Below the pieces are notes generated by a model that had not been told where the DNA came from, searched no databases, and was given only the letters and a program-made list of their open reading frames with translations. The position numbers and the translations under genes were made by a program. DNA of 64,000 nucleotides from Streptomyces sp. AA1529. Lineage in GTDB: Bacteria; Actinomycetota; Actinomycetes; Streptomycetales; Streptomycetaceae. The DNA lies in the NCBI RefSeq assembly GCF_000280905.1, contig NZ_ALAP01000033.1:1-64000 (forward strand). Reading direction: 5' to 3'. Shown in pieces: positions 12,201 to 22,445 of the stretch. Every line of letters starts with the position of its first letter. The stretch's first letter is position 1.

Positions 12201-12841
12201 CCGGCGGCATCCTCATCCTGCTGGAGGTCACCCGGGTGCAGCCGTTCCCGACCCTGACCTTCGGGCTGATGCCGGGCTGGTGGTCGTTCGAGGACACCCG
12301 GCTGCCGAACGGGCCGCTGCTCAGCGCCCCGATGTGGCGGCAGGCGCTGGAGCGGGCCGGACTGGGCTCGGTGAGGGCCTACTCGCTGCTGGCCACCCGC
12401 GAGGACCGGGCGCTGGAGTCGGTGCTGCTGGCCGAGAACGCCGGTGCCACCGACGCCGCCGCACCGGTCGAGCCGGCCGTGCCAGCGGCGGCCGCGGCGG
12501 CGGGCCGGCGCGCCGCGCCGGTTCCGGCAGTGGACGGCGGCGGGACCGCACCGGCCACCGCCGAGGGCGGTGCACTGGAGGCCATGGTGGCCGAGGCGGT
12601 CGCCGAGGTGCTCGGACTGGCCTCGGTGGCACCGGCGGACGACTTCCACGAGCTGGGCGGCGACTCGATCCTCGCCACCCAGGTCATCTCGCGGCTGCGG
12701 GACCACTTCCCGATCGAACTCGACCTCGGTGGCCTGTTCGAGGCCGGAACCGTCGCCGCGATGGCCCGGCTCGTCGAGACCGAACTGGTCGACCGGATCG
12801 ACGAGCTCCCCGAGAGCGTCGTCGCCGACATGCTCGCCTGA
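9281..12841 (+). CDS. trans-AT PKS: ACP-like domain-KS-cMT-carrier
   Basis: A protein of 1186 aa; the ATG follows a GGGAGGGAGAG ribosome-binding site 18 nt after the upstream stop. Residues 1-70 resemble an ACP, but the DS motif is RS (Ser28), so whether it is phosphopantetheinylated is open. The KS (about 74-490) has the full triad: Cys230 in DTACSSS, His365 in EAHGTGT and His405 in KANIGH. No AT, KR or DH follows, only the linker. Next come a C-methyltransferase (about 680-1050; SAM loop EVGAGTGG near 876) and an LGGDSI carrier (Ser1129) that looks like a PCP, suited to hand over to the NRPS encoded next. Expected chemistry is one malonyl extension plus C-methylation, leaving the beta-ketone unreduced. 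Confidence 0.92.
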   Translation: MSEIVRVVEEAAAKLNLTTVAGLDLARSVSLVEAINTELGTNLSSGVVADHPDIGRLAAHVESVLAAQGPQEEVAIVGLHCRTGGAAGPEEFWDLVREGRDVTREIDDPVAVRMFQEAFPGAALPRYGAMPDTDAFDPGFFRIAPTEAAAMDAAQRVLLESSYHALEDAAIDAATLRGQRVGTVVGTTGLAPQAEYNAHSLLGSDTSVMVSRLAYHLDLAGPALAMDTACSSSLVALDLAARLLLSDEADLVLAGGVYTANHPGVFLTMQSLGTVSGTRRCRPFDAAADGMLVGEGVGMLVLKRLSDALRDNDRVHGVIRASGTNQDGRTSGITAPSTQAQAGLLRGVLNRSGVAAEDLGYFEAHGTGTTLGDPIEIAGITSAFDGLTDRTGYCPIGSVKANIGHTMGAAGVLGVIKVLLSMRAGVVPPAANFSTPSPHIDFSAAPVRVATEESGWAPGADGRRHAAVSSFGYSGTNAHLVLSDLPAPARPQAARPGRHLVPLSARSEERLRAKAAELATALRGPLAGADLADVAYTLQVGREAMAQRAAVVADSTAELADRLEGIAAGESAEPQDLAPPLAEAARQWAAGEPVSWARLHLGAAPRRIGLPGYPFERHRYPHVWADGTPIERPTDGSAPMSPAASADSPRGVSSAQPAEPVQETAPGVPSVLPELDAAAAAHLAEHPDRTSLRAALEAEELADELAALCEQLLLASLRRMGVFAAAGERYTVQELIGRLGVVAEHHRQLAGLVRLLVDAGHLAEDGDGYVTTERCAAATLQWEETEVDRLTGGLLERRPEMAGFAKLLTTCLDAYPDVLTGKRKAHEVLFPDGSFTAVEGVYHSDQDANALVARLVAEYTAARLERDPEVPVAVVEVGAGTGGTTASVLPALSPYSDRVRYTYTDISRGFTRYGADRYGSEHDFLDTAVLDIERPAAAQGFAGGEYDVVLATNVLHATARIDRTLANARSLLRPGGILILLEVTRVQPFPTLTFGLMPGWWSFEDTRLPNGPLLSAPMWRQALERAGLGSVRAYSLLATREDRALESVLLAENAGATDAAAPVEPAVPAAAAAAGRRAAPVPAVDGGGTAPATAEGGALEAMVAEAVAEVLGLASVAPADDFHELGGDSILATQVISRLRDHFPIELDLGGLFEAGTVAAMARLVETELVDRIDELPESVVADMLA

Positions 12842-12891
12842 CCCGCGCCCCGGCCCCCACCCCACCGAACTCGGCAGAAGGAGCACTCCCC

Positions 12892-15800
12892 ATGTCATTG
12901 GACGAGAAGGCCGGCGCGGGCAGCGATCGGCTGTCGCCGCAGAAGCGGGCGCTGCTGGCCAAGCTGGCCGGGGGCCGTCGGCAGCCGGGGTCCGCGGCGG
13001 GCGGCGGCATCCCCCGGCGCGATCCGGGGGTCCGGCCCCCGCTGTCGTTCGCGCAGCGCAGGCTGTGGTTCCTCGACCAGATGGTGCCCGGCAGCCCCGC
13101 CTACAACGTGGTGATGACCTTCGCCATCAGCGGCCCGCTGCGCCCGGACCTGATCGGCCGCGCGGTGGACGAGATCGTGCGCCGGCACGAGGCGCTGCGC
13201 ACCACACTGCCGGACGAGGACGGCGAGCCGTGGCAGCGGGTGGCCGAGGAGCTGACCGTGCCGGTCGTCACGCACGACCTGCGCGCGGAGCCCGAGCGGC
13301 TGGACGACCGCGTCGCCGAGCTCGCCGGGGAGCCGTTCGACCTGGCGGAGGGGCCGCTGCTGCGGGTCGTGCTCTTCCGGCTGGCCGAGGAGCGCTGGGT
13401 CGTCTTCCTCAACGCCCACCACGTGGTCGTCGACGGATGGTCGCTGGGGCTGTTCTGGGAGGAGCTGCTGACCCTCTACGACGCCTACGACGCGGGCCGG
13501 CCGTCCCCGTTCGAGGAACTGCCGATCCAGTACCCCGACTTCGCGCTCTGGCAGCGGGAGCACCTGAGCGGCGAACGGCTGGAGAACCAGCTCTCCTACT
13601 GGCGTGAGCGGCTCTCCGGCATCACCGAGCACCTGGAACTGCCCTTCGACCGGCCCCGCCCCGCCGTGCAGAACTTCGAGGGCGGCGACGCCGAACTGGT
13701 CTTCCCCGGCGCGGTGCGCGACGGGCTCCAGGAGCTGGCCCGCGACCGGGGCGTCGGGCTGTACACGGTGCTGCTCGCGGCGCTCCAGGCACTGCTGCAC
13801 CGCTGGACCGGGCAGCGCGACATCCCGGTGGGCTCCCCGGTCACCAACCGCACCCACACCGATGTCGAGCCGCTGATCGGGTTCTTCGTCAACACCCTGG
13901 TGCACCGCACCCAGGTCAGCGGTGAGCAGACCTTCGCCGACCTGGTGGCCGCGGTGCAGGAGGGCGCTTCGGGCGCGCAGCGCAACCAGGAGGTCCCGTT
14001 CGAGGCGATCGTGGAGGATCTGCGGCCCGAGCGCTACCTCAGCCAGAACCCGCTCTTCCAGGTCTGCTTCAACTTCCTGCCCGCACGTCCGCTGCGCTCC
14101 CCGGCCGGACTGACCGTGGAGCGCATCTCCGGCGTACGCAACTCCACCTCCAAGTTCGACCTGTGGATCAGCATCGTCGACCGCAACGACGACCTGCTGG
14201 TGGAGGTCGAGTACAACTCCGCGGTGTTCGACCACGACACCGTCGACCGGCTGCTGGCCGCCTACCGCACCGTGCTGGAGGCCGTGGGGCGCGACGCCGG
14301 CACCACCATCGCCCGGCTGCCGGTGATGACCGACCAGGAGCGGGCCCGGATCGAGGACGAGTGGGGCCCGCGGTCCGAGACCGTTCCGGTCCCCGCCGAG
14401 CTGGCCCACGAACAGTTCGCCGAGCACGCACGCCGCACCCCCGAGGCGGTGGCGGTACGGCACGAGGGCCGTGGCCTCACCTACCGCGAGATCGACGAGC
14501 AGTCCGACGCCCTGGCCCGCGTGCTGCGCGACCGGGGGGTGGGCCGCGGCACGCTGGTGGCGCTGGCCACCGAGCGGTCACCGGAGCTGGTCGCCGGCGT
14601 GCTGGGCATTCTCAAGGCGGGCGGCGCCTATGTGCCGATCGATCCGTCCTACCCCGCCGAGCGGATCCAGTATCTGCTCGACGACAGCAAGGCGCAGCTC
14701 GTCGTCACCCAGCGGCATCTGACCGACCGCCTCGCGGCCGGCGGCGCCGCGGTGGTGACCGTCGAGGGCCATCCGCCGGCGGAAGCACCGGGGCGGCTGC
14801 CCGGCGCGGGCCCGCAGGATCCGGCGTACGTCATCTACACCTCGGGTTCCACCGGCAGGCCCAAGGGCGTGCAGGTCAGCCACGCCAACATCACCCGGCT
14901 GTTCGCGGCGACCGACCGCTGGTTCGGGTTCGGTCCGCAGGACGTCTGGTCCCTGTTCCACTCCGCGAGCTTCGACATGTCGGTGTGGGAGCTGTTCGGC
15001 GCGCTCACGCACGGCGGCACCCTCGTCGTGGTCCCGCACGCGGTCAGCCGTTCGCCGGAGGACTTCCTGCGGCTGCTGCGCGAGGAGCGGGTGACCGTCC
15101 TCAACCAGACGCCGCTCGCCTTCCGGCATCTGGCCGCGGCCGAGGAGGCGGCACCGCCGGGCGAACTGGCCCTGCGCGTGGTGACCTTCGGCGGCGAGGC
15201 GCTGGACGTACCGGGGCTGCGCTCGTGGTTCGACCGGCACGGCGACCGGCAGCCCCGGCTGGTCAACATGTACGGCATCACCGAGACCACCGTGCACGTC
15301 ACCTACCGCGAGATCACCCGGGCCGACCTGGAGTGGGCCTCGTCCGGGTCGCCCATCGGCGTCCCCATGCCGGACCTGTCGGCGCGGGTGCTGGACGGCT
15401 ACGGCGAGCCCAGCCCGATCGGGGTGCGCGGCGAGCTGTACGTGGGCGGCAACGGGGTGACCCTGGGCTATCTGGACCGCCCGGAGCTGAACGCCGAGCG
15501 GTTCGTCGAGGGCCCCGGCGGACGCGAGTACCGCTCCGGCGACCTGGTGCGCTGGCTGCCCGGCGGCGAACTGGAGTACATCGGCCGCGCCGACCAGCAG
15601 GTCAAGATCCGCGGCCACCGGGTGGAGCCGGGCGAGGTCGGCGCGGCGCTCTCCGAGCACCATGGGGTGCGGGAGGCCGTCGTCCTGCCCGATGCGGACG
15701 GCAGCCGGCTCGTCGCCTATGTGATCCCGCAGCGGGACGCCGGCCCCGGCCCCGGCACCGGCGCGGAAGGCGCCACCGCCGCCGACGGCCCTGCCGACAC

Positions 15801-18800
15801 CGCCGCCGCCCACGCCGCCCACGCCGCCGACGCCGCCGGGGACGGCGAACGCGGCGTGGAGTGGCGCGAGGTGTTCGACCGGGTCTACGACGAGGGCCCG
15901 GCCGTCGAAGCCGGCTTCGACATCCGCGGCTGGACCAGCAGTTACACCGGCGAGCCGCTGTCCCCGATGGACATGTGGGAATGGACGACCAGCACGGTCG
16001 ACCGCGTGCTGGCCCTGGGCCCGGAGCGGGTGCTGGAGATCGGCTGCGGTACCGGACTGCTGCTGTCCAGGATCGCCCCGCACTGCGCCGAGTACCACGG
16101 CACCGACATGTCCGCGACAGCCATCCGGAACCTGCGCGAGACCGTGGTCGAGCCGCGGCCCGACCTGTCGGACGTGGAACTGCACGTACTGCCCGCCCAC
16201 GACCTGACCGCGTTCGGAACCGGACAGTTCGACACCGTCGTCATCAACTCGGTGGTCCAGTACTTCCCGGACCCGGCGTATCTGCGCGAGGTGATCGCGG
16301 GAGCGCTGCGGGTCGTCGCCGACGGCGGCACGGTGTTCGTCGGCGACGTACGCGCGCTCCAGGTGTTCGACACCTTCCACGCCGACGTGGAACTGCGCCG
16401 CGCCGACGCCGCACCCGGCGCCGCCCAGGCGCGTACCCGGATCCGGCACGCCGCCGCGCAGGACCGCGAACTCGTCCTCGACCCCGCCTTCTTCGAACTG
16501 CTGCGCCGCGACCATCCCGGGATCAGCCGGGTCGAGACGCAGCTGCGGCGCGGCGAACGGGACAACGAGATGAACCGCTACCGCTACGACGCCGTCCTGC
16601 ACACCGGCGCGCCGGTGGCCCGGCAGGTGCCCGGCACCGTGCTCGACTGGGCGGCGGACGGGACCACCCTCGCCTCCGTCGAGGAGCTGATCCGCACCCG
16701 CGACCCGGAGGCGGTCGTGGTGCGCGGCGTCCCCAACGCGCGGCTGGCCGACGTCGCCGCGGCGCGGGCCGCGCTCGACCGGGCCGGCCCCGAGGACCCC
16801 GCTCCGGCACTGCCCGCCGACGGCACCGGGCCCTCCGGCGGCGACGCGGTGCACCCGGAGCGCTGGTGGCGGCTGGCCGGACGGCTCGGCCGCACCGCCC
16901 GGCTCAGCTGGACACCGGGCGCCGCGGACGGCAGCTACACGGTGCTGCTCGCCACCCCCGGTACGGCCCCGCAGTGGATCGCCGACCGGCCCGCCGAGCA
17001 CGTCCGCGCGGAGGACACCTCGACGGACCCGGCGTTCGCCAACACCGCCGCGGCGCTCCTGCCGCAACTGCGCGCACACCTGAAGGACCGGCTGCCGGAC
17101 TACATGGTGCCCTCGTCGTACGTGCCGCTGACCCGCTTCCCGATCAACGCCAACGGCAAGCTGGACCGCACGGCCCTCCCCGAACCGCTGCCCGAGCTTG
17201 CCGACGACGCCGAGGGCGTGGTCGAACCCGCCACCGCGACCGAGCGCGCCCTGGCCGAGATCTGGCAGGAGGTGCTGGGCGCCGGCCGGGTCGGGGCGGG
17301 CAGCAACTTCTTCCAGCTGGGCGGCGACTCGATCCACACCATCCGGGTCGTCACGGCCGCCCGCAAGCGCGGCCTCGAACTCACCCCGCAGATGCTCTTC
17401 CAGCACGGCACCCTCGGCGAACTGGCCGCCGCCGTCACCGCGGACACCGAACCGGACGGAGCCGGGGCCGCCGGAGCGGACCGGGTCCCGTCCGGCGAGG
17501 GCGTCCCGTCCGCCGATGTGCTGGAGCGGCTGCGCGCCGACCCCGCCGTCGAGGCCGTGCACCCGCTGGCGCCGTTCCAGTCGTGGGCCCTGCGCACCCT
17601 GCTCGCCCACCCCACCACCGGCGCCTTCCAGGTGCACCGGCTCACCCCCATGGAGCGCGGAACGGTGGATCCGGAGGTGTTCGGCGCGGCGGCGACCGAA
17701 CTGGCCCGCGCCTACGAGGCGCTGCGCACCTCCTTCGTCTGGGAGGGCGTCGAGGAGCCGATGCAGATCGTGCACCGCGAACCCCGGGTCGAGTTCGAGT
17801 ACGCCGACTGGCGCGGGCTGTCCCCCGGCGAGCAGGACGCGGAGCTGGAGCGCCATCTGGCGGCCGACCGGGAGCGCGGGGTCGACCCTGCGGTACCCGG
17901 GGGGCTGCGCTACTTCGTCGCCGACATCGACGAGGAGCACTGCCTGATGGTCACCAGCCTCAGCTATCTGTGCCTGGACGGCTGGTCCTACGACATCATC
18001 GCCCGCCAGTTCGACGCGGTGATCGCCGATCTGACGGCCGGCCGGACCCCGGCACCCGAGACCGGGCTGCGCTTCGCCGACTTCGTCGCCGAGACCCGCG
18101 CACGCGACCGGGCGGCCGAGGCGGACCACTGGCGCCGCGCACTGGCCGGACTGCGCGAACCGGTCGCGCTGGCGCCCCGCGTCCCCGGCAACCGGGTGGG
18201 CGCCGAGGAGGGCTACGGCCGCCAGTGGATCAGCCTGCCCGACGACCTGGCCAGCGGACTGCGCGCACTGGTCCCGGAACGGAAGACCACGCTCAACACG
18301 CTGTTCCAGGCCGGATGGGCGCTCACCGTCGGAGCCTTCACCGGGAACGGCGACCGGGCCGACGTCGCACACGGCATGCTGCTCAACGGCCGCTCGGCCG
18401 CGCTGGAGGGCCTGGAGACCATGGTCGGCCCCACGCTGAACATCCTGCCGCTGCGCACCCGGATCGACGGTGCCGAACCCCTCCCGGAGCTCCTGCGCCG
18501 GGTGATGGCCGACATGGCGGAGGTCGCGGCCCACGAGTACACCGTGCTCGACGAGGCCCTCGCACACGGCGAACTGCCGCCCGGGCAACTGCCCTGCGAG
18601 AGCTACCTGGTCTTCCAGAACGTCGGGATCGACACCTCCGAGCGGTTCCCCCCGGGGTACTACGTGACCCGGATGGGCTTCCCGCTGCGGGTCGACGTCT
18701 TTCCCACCAGCACCATGACCCTGCACATGTCCTACTACCGGGACCTGTTCACCGACGAGACCGTCCGCTTCCTGCTGGGCGCCTACGCGGAGGTCATGCG

Positions 18801-18948
18801 GGCTCTGCTGGACGCCGGGGAAGGCCCGGTGCGCGACGTGCTGGCCGCGGCGCGCCGCGCCACGGCCCCGGCCGGTCCGGTCTCCGGCTTCCGGGAGGGG
18901 CGCTTCGTGATCAAGGACGTCCTCGCGCTCGCAGGAGGTGGGCAGTGA
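12892..18948 (+). CDS. NRPS: C-A-NMT-PCP-C* (terminal degenerate C domain)
   Basis: A protein of 2018 aa; AGAAGGAG precedes the ATG. The first C domain (about 40-470) has HHVVVDG with His176-His177. The A domain (about 490-950) carries the P-loop [10 protein letters not shown]. My manual extraction of the specificity residues gives D-M-W-N-V-F-M-V-H-K. This shares N278, M322, V330 and H331 with common Thr codes but matches none exactly, so a hydroxy amino acid is plausible and unproven. An N-methyltransferase (about 990-1250, loop EIGCGTG) is inserted before the last A motif (NGKLDR near 1425). The PCP Ser is Ser1480. The protein ends in a second C-like domain (about 1553-1970) in which the HH pair is Ser1691-Tyr1692 (SYLCLDG), keeping Asp1696. 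No thioesterase is visible here, so this terminal domain may release or cyclise the chain. Confidence 0.92.
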   Translation: MSLDEKAGAGSDRLSPQKRALLAKLAGGRRQPGSAAGGGIPRRDPGVRPPLSFAQRRLWFLDQMVPGSPAYNVVMTFAISGPLRPDLIGRAVDEIVRRHEALRTTLPDEDGEPWQRVAEELTVPVVTHDLRAEPERLDDRVAELAGEPFDLAEGPLLRVVLFRLAEERWVVFLNAHHVVVDGWSLGLFWEELLTLYDAYDAGRPSPFEELPIQYPDFALWQREHLSGERLENQLSYWRERLSGITEHLELPFDRPRPAVQNFEGGDAELVFPGAVRDGLQELARDRGVGLYTVLLAALQALLHRWTGQRDIPVGSPVTNRTHTDVEPLIGFFVNTLVHRTQVSGEQTFADLVAAVQEGASGAQRNQEVPFEAIVEDLRPERYLSQNPLFQVCFNFLPARPLRSPAGLTVERISGVRNSTSKFDLWISIVDRNDDLLVEVEYNSAVFDHDTVDRLLAAYRTVLEAVGRDAGTTIARLPVMTDQERARIEDEWGPRSETVPVPAELAHEQFAEHARRTPEAVAVRHEGRGLTYREIDEQSDALARVLRDRGVGRGTLVALATERSPELVAGVLGILKAGGAYVPIDPSYPAERIQYLLDDSKAQLVVTQRHLTDRLAAGGAAVVTVEGHPPAEAPGRLPGAGPQDPAYVIYTSGSTGRPKGVQVSHANITRLFAATDRWFGFGPQDVWSLFHSASFDMSVWELFGALTHGGTLVVVPHAVSRSPEDFLRLLREERVTVLNQTPLAFRHLAAAEEAAPPGELALRVVTFGGEALDVPGLRSWFDRHGDRQPRLVNMYGITETTVHVTYREITRADLEWASSGSPIGVPMPDLSARVLDGYGEPSPIGVRGELYVGGNGVTLGYLDRPELNAERFVEGPGGREYRSGDLVRWLPGGELEYIGRADQQVKIRGHRVEPGEVGAALSEHHGVREAVVLPDADGSRLVAYVIPQRDAGPGPGTGAEGATAADGPADTAAAHAAHAADAAGDGERGVEWREVFDRVYDEGPAVEAGFDIRGWTSSYTGEPLSPMDMWEWTTSTVDRVLALGPERVLEIGCGTGLLLSRIAPHCAEYHGTDMSATAIRNLRETVVEPRPDLSDVELHVLPAHDLTAFGTGQFDTVVINSVVQYFPDPAYLREVIAGALRVVADGGTVFVGDVRALQVFDTFHADVELRRADAAPGAAQARTRIRHAAAQDRELVLDPAFFELLRRDHPGISRVETQLRRGERDNEMNRYRYDAVLHTGAPVARQVPGTVLDWAADGTTLASVEELIRTRDPEAVVVRGVPNARLADVAAARAALDRAGPEDPAPALPADGTGPSGGDAVHPERWWRLAGRLGRTARLSWTPGAADGSYTVLLATPGTAPQWIADRPAEHVRAEDTSTDPAFANTAAALLPQLRAHLKDRLPDYMVPSSYVPLTRFPINANGKLDRTALPEPLPELADDAEGVVEPATATERALAEIWQEVLGAGRVGAGSNFFQLGGDSIHTIRVVTAARKRGLELTPQMLFQHGTLGELAAAVTADTEPDGAGAAGADRVPSGEGVPSADVLERLRADPAVEAVHPLAPFQSWALRTLLAHPTTGAFQVHRLTPMERGTVDPEVFGAAATELARAYEALRTSFVWEGVEEPMQIVHREPRVEFEYADWRGLSPGEQDAELERHLAADRERGVDPAVPGGLRYFVADIDEEHCLMVTSLSYLCLDGWSYDIIARQFDAVIADLTAGRTPAPETGLRFADFVAETRARDRAAEADHWRRALAGLREPVALAPRVPGNRVGAEEGYGRQWISLPDDLASGLRALVPERKTTLNTLFQAGWALTVGAFTGNGDRADVAHGMLLNGRSAALEGLETMVGPTLNILPLRTRIDGAEPLPELLRRVMADMAEVAAHEYTVLDEALAHGELPPGQLPCESYLVFQNVGIDTSERFPPGYYVTRMGFPLRVDVFPTSTMTLHMSYYRDLFTDETVRFLLGAYAEVMRALLDAGEGPVRDVLAAARRATAPAGPVSGFREGRFVIKDVLALAGGGQ

Positions 18949-21900
18949 GCACCCCGACCGTCTTCATGTTCTCCGGCCAGGGCTCCCAGCACTTCGGGAT
19001 GGGCGAGAGCCTCTACCACCAGGAGCCGGTCTTCCGCACCGAACTGGACCGGCTCGACACGATGGTCGCCGAACTGCTCGGCCGCTCGGTGGTGGCCCAG
19101 CTCTACCACGGCGGCCGGGTGGGCGAGCCGTTCACCGACACCCTGGTCACCCATCCCGCGATCGTGATGATCGAGCTGGCCGCCGTCGAACTGCTGCGCG
19201 CCGACGGCATCGTGCCCGATCTGCTCCTCGGGTCGAGCCTGGGCGAGTTCACCTCGGCCGCGGTCTCCGGCGTGCTCACCGTCCCGGAATGCCTGCGGTT
19301 GGTCGTCGAGCAGGCCAGGGCGCTGGAAGGACTGCCCGCCGGCGGGATGCTCGCCGTGCTCGCCGACCCCGGGCTGCACGCCCGGCTGCCCGCCCTGCGG
19401 GACCACACCGAGCTGGCCGCGCGCAACGGTCCCGAGCACTTCGTGGTCTCCGGGGCCGAGGACGGACTGGCGGCGGCCGAGACGGCGCTGCGCGCCGCGG
19501 AGATCCCCTGCCAGCGCGTCTCGGTCGAGTACGCCTTCCACTCGCGGCTGCTGGACGCCCGCCGGGCCGCGTGCCAGGAGCTGCTGGCAGGCCTGGAGCT
19601 GCGGGAGCCGCGCATCCCCCTCGTCTCCTGCGCCACCGGGGAACCGGTGGCGCGCCCGACGGCCGAGCACTACTGGCAGGTGGTGTCCGGCCCGATCGAG
19701 TTCGAACGTGCCGTCCGCGGCCTGGAGCGGACCGGCCCGCACCGCTACCTCGACCTGGGCCCTTCCAGCACCCTGCACAACCTGACCACCGCGCTGCTGG
19801 GCCCCGCGCGGGGCCGCTCGTATCCGCTGCTGAGCATCTTCGGCCACGACAGCCGGCAGCTCGCCAAGGTACGGGACACCTTCCGGCCCGCGCCCGGCGC
19901 CGTGCCGCCGACCGTCCGGCCCGCCCCGTCCGGCCGGCCCGCACCGCCTCCGGCGGAAGGAGCTTCGATGCAGGTCGCCAAGGTCTACGGATTCCCGGGG
20001 CAGGGCTCCCAGGCCCAGGGCATGGGAGCCGAGCTGTTCGACCGGTTCCCCGCCGAGACGGCCGCCGCCGACGCCGTCCTCGGCTACTCCGTCCGCGAGC
20101 TGTGCGAGCACAACCCGCAAGGACGGCTCCGGCAGACCGAGTACACCCAGCCCGCGCTCTACACCGTCTCGGCGCTCGCCTATCTGGCCCGCCTGGCGGA
20201 GGATCCCGTCCCGCCGGACTACCTGGTGGGGCACAGCCTGGGCGAGTACGCGGCGCTGTTCGCCGCCGGAGTCTTCGACTTCGAGACCGGACTGCGCATG
20301 GTCGCCCGCCGCGGGGAGCTGATGGGGCAGGTCGCCACCGGTTCGATGGCCGCCGTCGTCGGCTGCGACCTGCCGGCCGTCGAGTCGCTGATCGCGGGGA
20401 TCGACGACGTCCACATCGCCAACATCAACGCCGCCGACCAGATCGTGCTGGCCGGCTCCGACAGCGGCCTGGACGCCGTCAAGCCGCTGGCCGAGGCGGC
20501 CGGGGCGCGCTACGGCAGGCTGCGGGTGGGCGGCGCGCTGCACTCGCCGTTCGTCTCCGAAGCCGCCGAGGAGTTCGGCCGGTTCCTCGCCGGCCTCCCG
20601 CTGAAGGAACCGCGGATCCCGGTGATCGCCAATGTCGACGCCCGGCCGCACGACGCGGCGGGACTCGTCCACCGGCTCACCCGGCAGATGGACCACCCCG
20701 TCCGCTGGCTCGACTCGGTCCGGTATCTGCGGCAGCGCGGCCCGTTCGAGTTCGTCGAGCTGGGCCCCGGCCGGGTGCTGCGCAATCTGGTGGCCCGGAT
20801 CGAGAAGCAGGCGTCCGCGGAGGCGCCGGTCGCGGAGGCGCCGGTCGCCGCTCCGTCCCCGGCCGTTCCGTCCCCGGCCGTTCCGTCCCCGGCCGGGCCG
20901 TCCGCGGACGCCCGGTCCGCCGGTCCGGCGCAGACCCCGGGGTCGGCCGGGGGGCCGGACGCTCCGGCTCCGCAACCGGCGGGTCCGGCCTTCGCAGCGC
21001 CCGCTCGGGCCCCCGAACCGGCGGGTGCCGCCGCCCCCGGGCCCAGTGGAACCGGACCGGCGGAGGCGCTCCCGGCGCAGGCCGCGCCGCGGAGCACGGC
21101 CGGGTGGGCGGACCCGGACGGGACCACGGAGTTCACCGGTCTCGGCGCCGCCTCGTTCCGCGAGCGCTACGGACTGCGGCACGCCTGCGTCGCGGGCTCG
21201 ATGTACGGCGGGGTCTCGGGTCCGGAACTGCTCTCCCGGCTCGCCAAGTCGGGTGGTATGGGCTTCTACGGCGCGGGCGGCCTCACCCCGGCCGAGGTGG
21301 AGAGCGGACTCGGCACGGTGGTCGCCGGGCTCGGCCGGGACAACCCCTATGGCGCCGCGCTGCCCTACCAGCAGGCCGACCCCGAGCGCGAGATGGCGCT
21401 CGCGGAGTTGTACCTGCGGCTGGGGGTGCGGGTGGTGGAGGCGTCCGGCCATCTGGAGATCACCCCCGCGCTGGTGAAGTTCCGGCTCAAGGGCGGAGCG
21501 GTGCTGGCGAAGGTCAACCGCACCGACCTGGCCGAGCAGTTGCTCTCGCCCGCCCCGGCGGATGTGGTGCGGCACCTGCGCGAGCACGGTCATCTCACCG
21601 AGGAGGAGGCGGCCGGTGCGGGCTCCATCCCCGTCGCGACGGACCTGGTGGTCGAGGCCGGCGCCGGGTGGCTGAGCAGTCCGGCGAGCGTGGCCACCGT
21701 GCTGCCCTCGGTCCTGCGGCTGCGCGACCGGCTGTCGGCCGGTGCCCGGCAGCGGGTGCACGTGGGCGCGGCAGGCGGGATCGGTACGCCGGAGGCGGCT
21801 GCCGCAGCGCTGTTCATGGGTGCGGAGTTCCTGCTGACGGGTTCCGTCAACCAGTGCACCGTCGAGGCGGCCACCAGCCCGCACACCAAGGACATCCTGC

Positions 21901-22394
21901 AGAGCCTGTCCGTGCACGATGTGGACGACGCACCCTGGCCCGAGATGTTCGAGCTGGGCGTGCGGAACACCGTCGTCCGCAAAGGGGTGTTCTACCCGGC
22001 CAAGGCGGCGAAGCTGCACCAGCTCTGGCGTGCCCACGACCGCTGGCAGGACATCGACTCCGGCACCCGGGACGAGATCGAGCGGCGGTATCTGCGCCGC
22101 CCGTTCGCCGAGGTGCTCGCCGAGGTCGGGCCGGGCGGCAGTCCCAAGCAGGACATGGCCGCCGTCTTCCGGAGCTACCTCGTCCAGGGCCTGGCCCTGG
22201 CACGGCAGGGCGACGCCACCCGGAAGGTCGATTACCACATCCCCTGCGGCCCCGCGATGGGTGCCTTCAACGACTGGGTGAGGGGCACCGAACTCGAACC
22301 CTGGCAGCGCCGCAACATCGATACGATTACCGAACATCTGCTCGGCGGCACAGCGAAGTTGCTCGACGCCCGACGGCGCGAGCCCGTCCGCTGA
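18945..22394 (+). CDS. trans-acting acyl hydrolase/AT-malonyl AT-enoylreductase (OzmM/PedC-PedD-PksE type)
   Basis: A protein of 1149 aa; the GTG overlaps the NRPS stop and GCAGGAGG lies upstream. Domain 1 (1-320) is AT-like with nucleophile Ser98, but the motif is GSSLGE (His replaced by Ser97), and Gln123 sits where malonyl ATs have the carboxylate-binding Arg. That favours an acyl hydrolase (proofreading) role. Domain 2 (about 342-620) is a canonical malonyl AT: GHSLGE with His430-Ser431 and the Arg in ARRGELM. It should load malonyl units on all AT-less modules. After a Pro/Ala linker, residues 719-1149 are an FMN/nitronate-monooxygenase-type enoylreductase of the PksE/PedB family ([28 protein letters not shown]). 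The gene lies within the PKS operon. An in-frame start with its own ribosome-binding site lies between domains 1 and 2. Confidence 0.92.
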   Translation: MSTPTVFMFSGQGSQHFGMGESLYHQEPVFRTELDRLDTMVAELLGRSVVAQLYHGGRVGEPFTDTLVTHPAIVMIELAAVELLRADGIVPDLLLGSSLGEFTSAAVSGVLTVPECLRLVVEQARALEGLPAGGMLAVLADPGLHARLPALRDHTELAARNGPEHFVVSGAEDGLAAAETALRAAEIPCQRVSVEYAFHSRLLDARRAACQELLAGLELREPRIPLVSCATGEPVARPTAEHYWQVVSGPIEFERAVRGLERTGPHRYLDLGPSSTLHNLTTALLGPARGRSYPLLSIFGHDSRQLAKVRDTFRPAPGAVPPTVRPAPSGRPAPPPAEGASMQVAKVYGFPGQGSQAQGMGAELFDRFPAETAAADAVLGYSVRELCEHNPQGRLRQTEYTQPALYTVSALAYLARLAEDPVPPDYLVGHSLGEYAALFAAGVFDFETGLRMVARRGELMGQVATGSMAAVVGCDLPAVESLIAGIDDVHIANINAADQIVLAGSDSGLDAVKPLAEAAGARYGRLRVGGALHSPFVSEAAEEFGRFLAGLPLKEPRIPVIANVDARPHDAAGLVHRLTRQMDHPVRWLDSVRYLRQRGPFEFVELGPGRVLRNLVARIEKQASAEAPVAEAPVAAPSPAVPSPAVPSPAGPSADARSAGPAQTPGSAGGPDAPAPQPAGPAFAAPARAPEPAGAAAPGPSGTGPAEALPAQAAPRSTAGWADPDGTTEFTGLGAASFRERYGLRHACVAGSMYGGVSGPELLSRLAKSGGMGFYGAGGLTPAEVESGLGTVVAGLGRDNPYGAALPYQQADPEREMALAELYLRLGVRVVEASGHLEITPALVKFRLKGGAVLAKVNRTDLAEQLLSPAPADVVRHLREHGHLTEEEAAGAGSIPVATDLVVEAGAGWLSSPASVATVLPSVLRLRDRLSAGARQRVHVGAAGGIGTPEAAAAALFMGAEFLLTGSVNQCTVEAATSPHTKDILQSLSVHDVDDAPWPEMFELGVRNTVVRKGVFYPAKAAKLHQLWRAHDRWQDIDSGTRDEIERRYLRRPFAEVLAEVGPGGSPKQDMAAVFRSYLVQGLALARQGDATRKVDYHIPCGPAMGAFNDWVRGTELEPWQRRNIDTITEHLLGGTAKLLDARRREPVR

Positions 22395-22445
22395 CCGGCC
22401 GCCGGTCCCGGTGCGGCGGTTCCGTTCTCCCGGAGGTTTCCCGTA

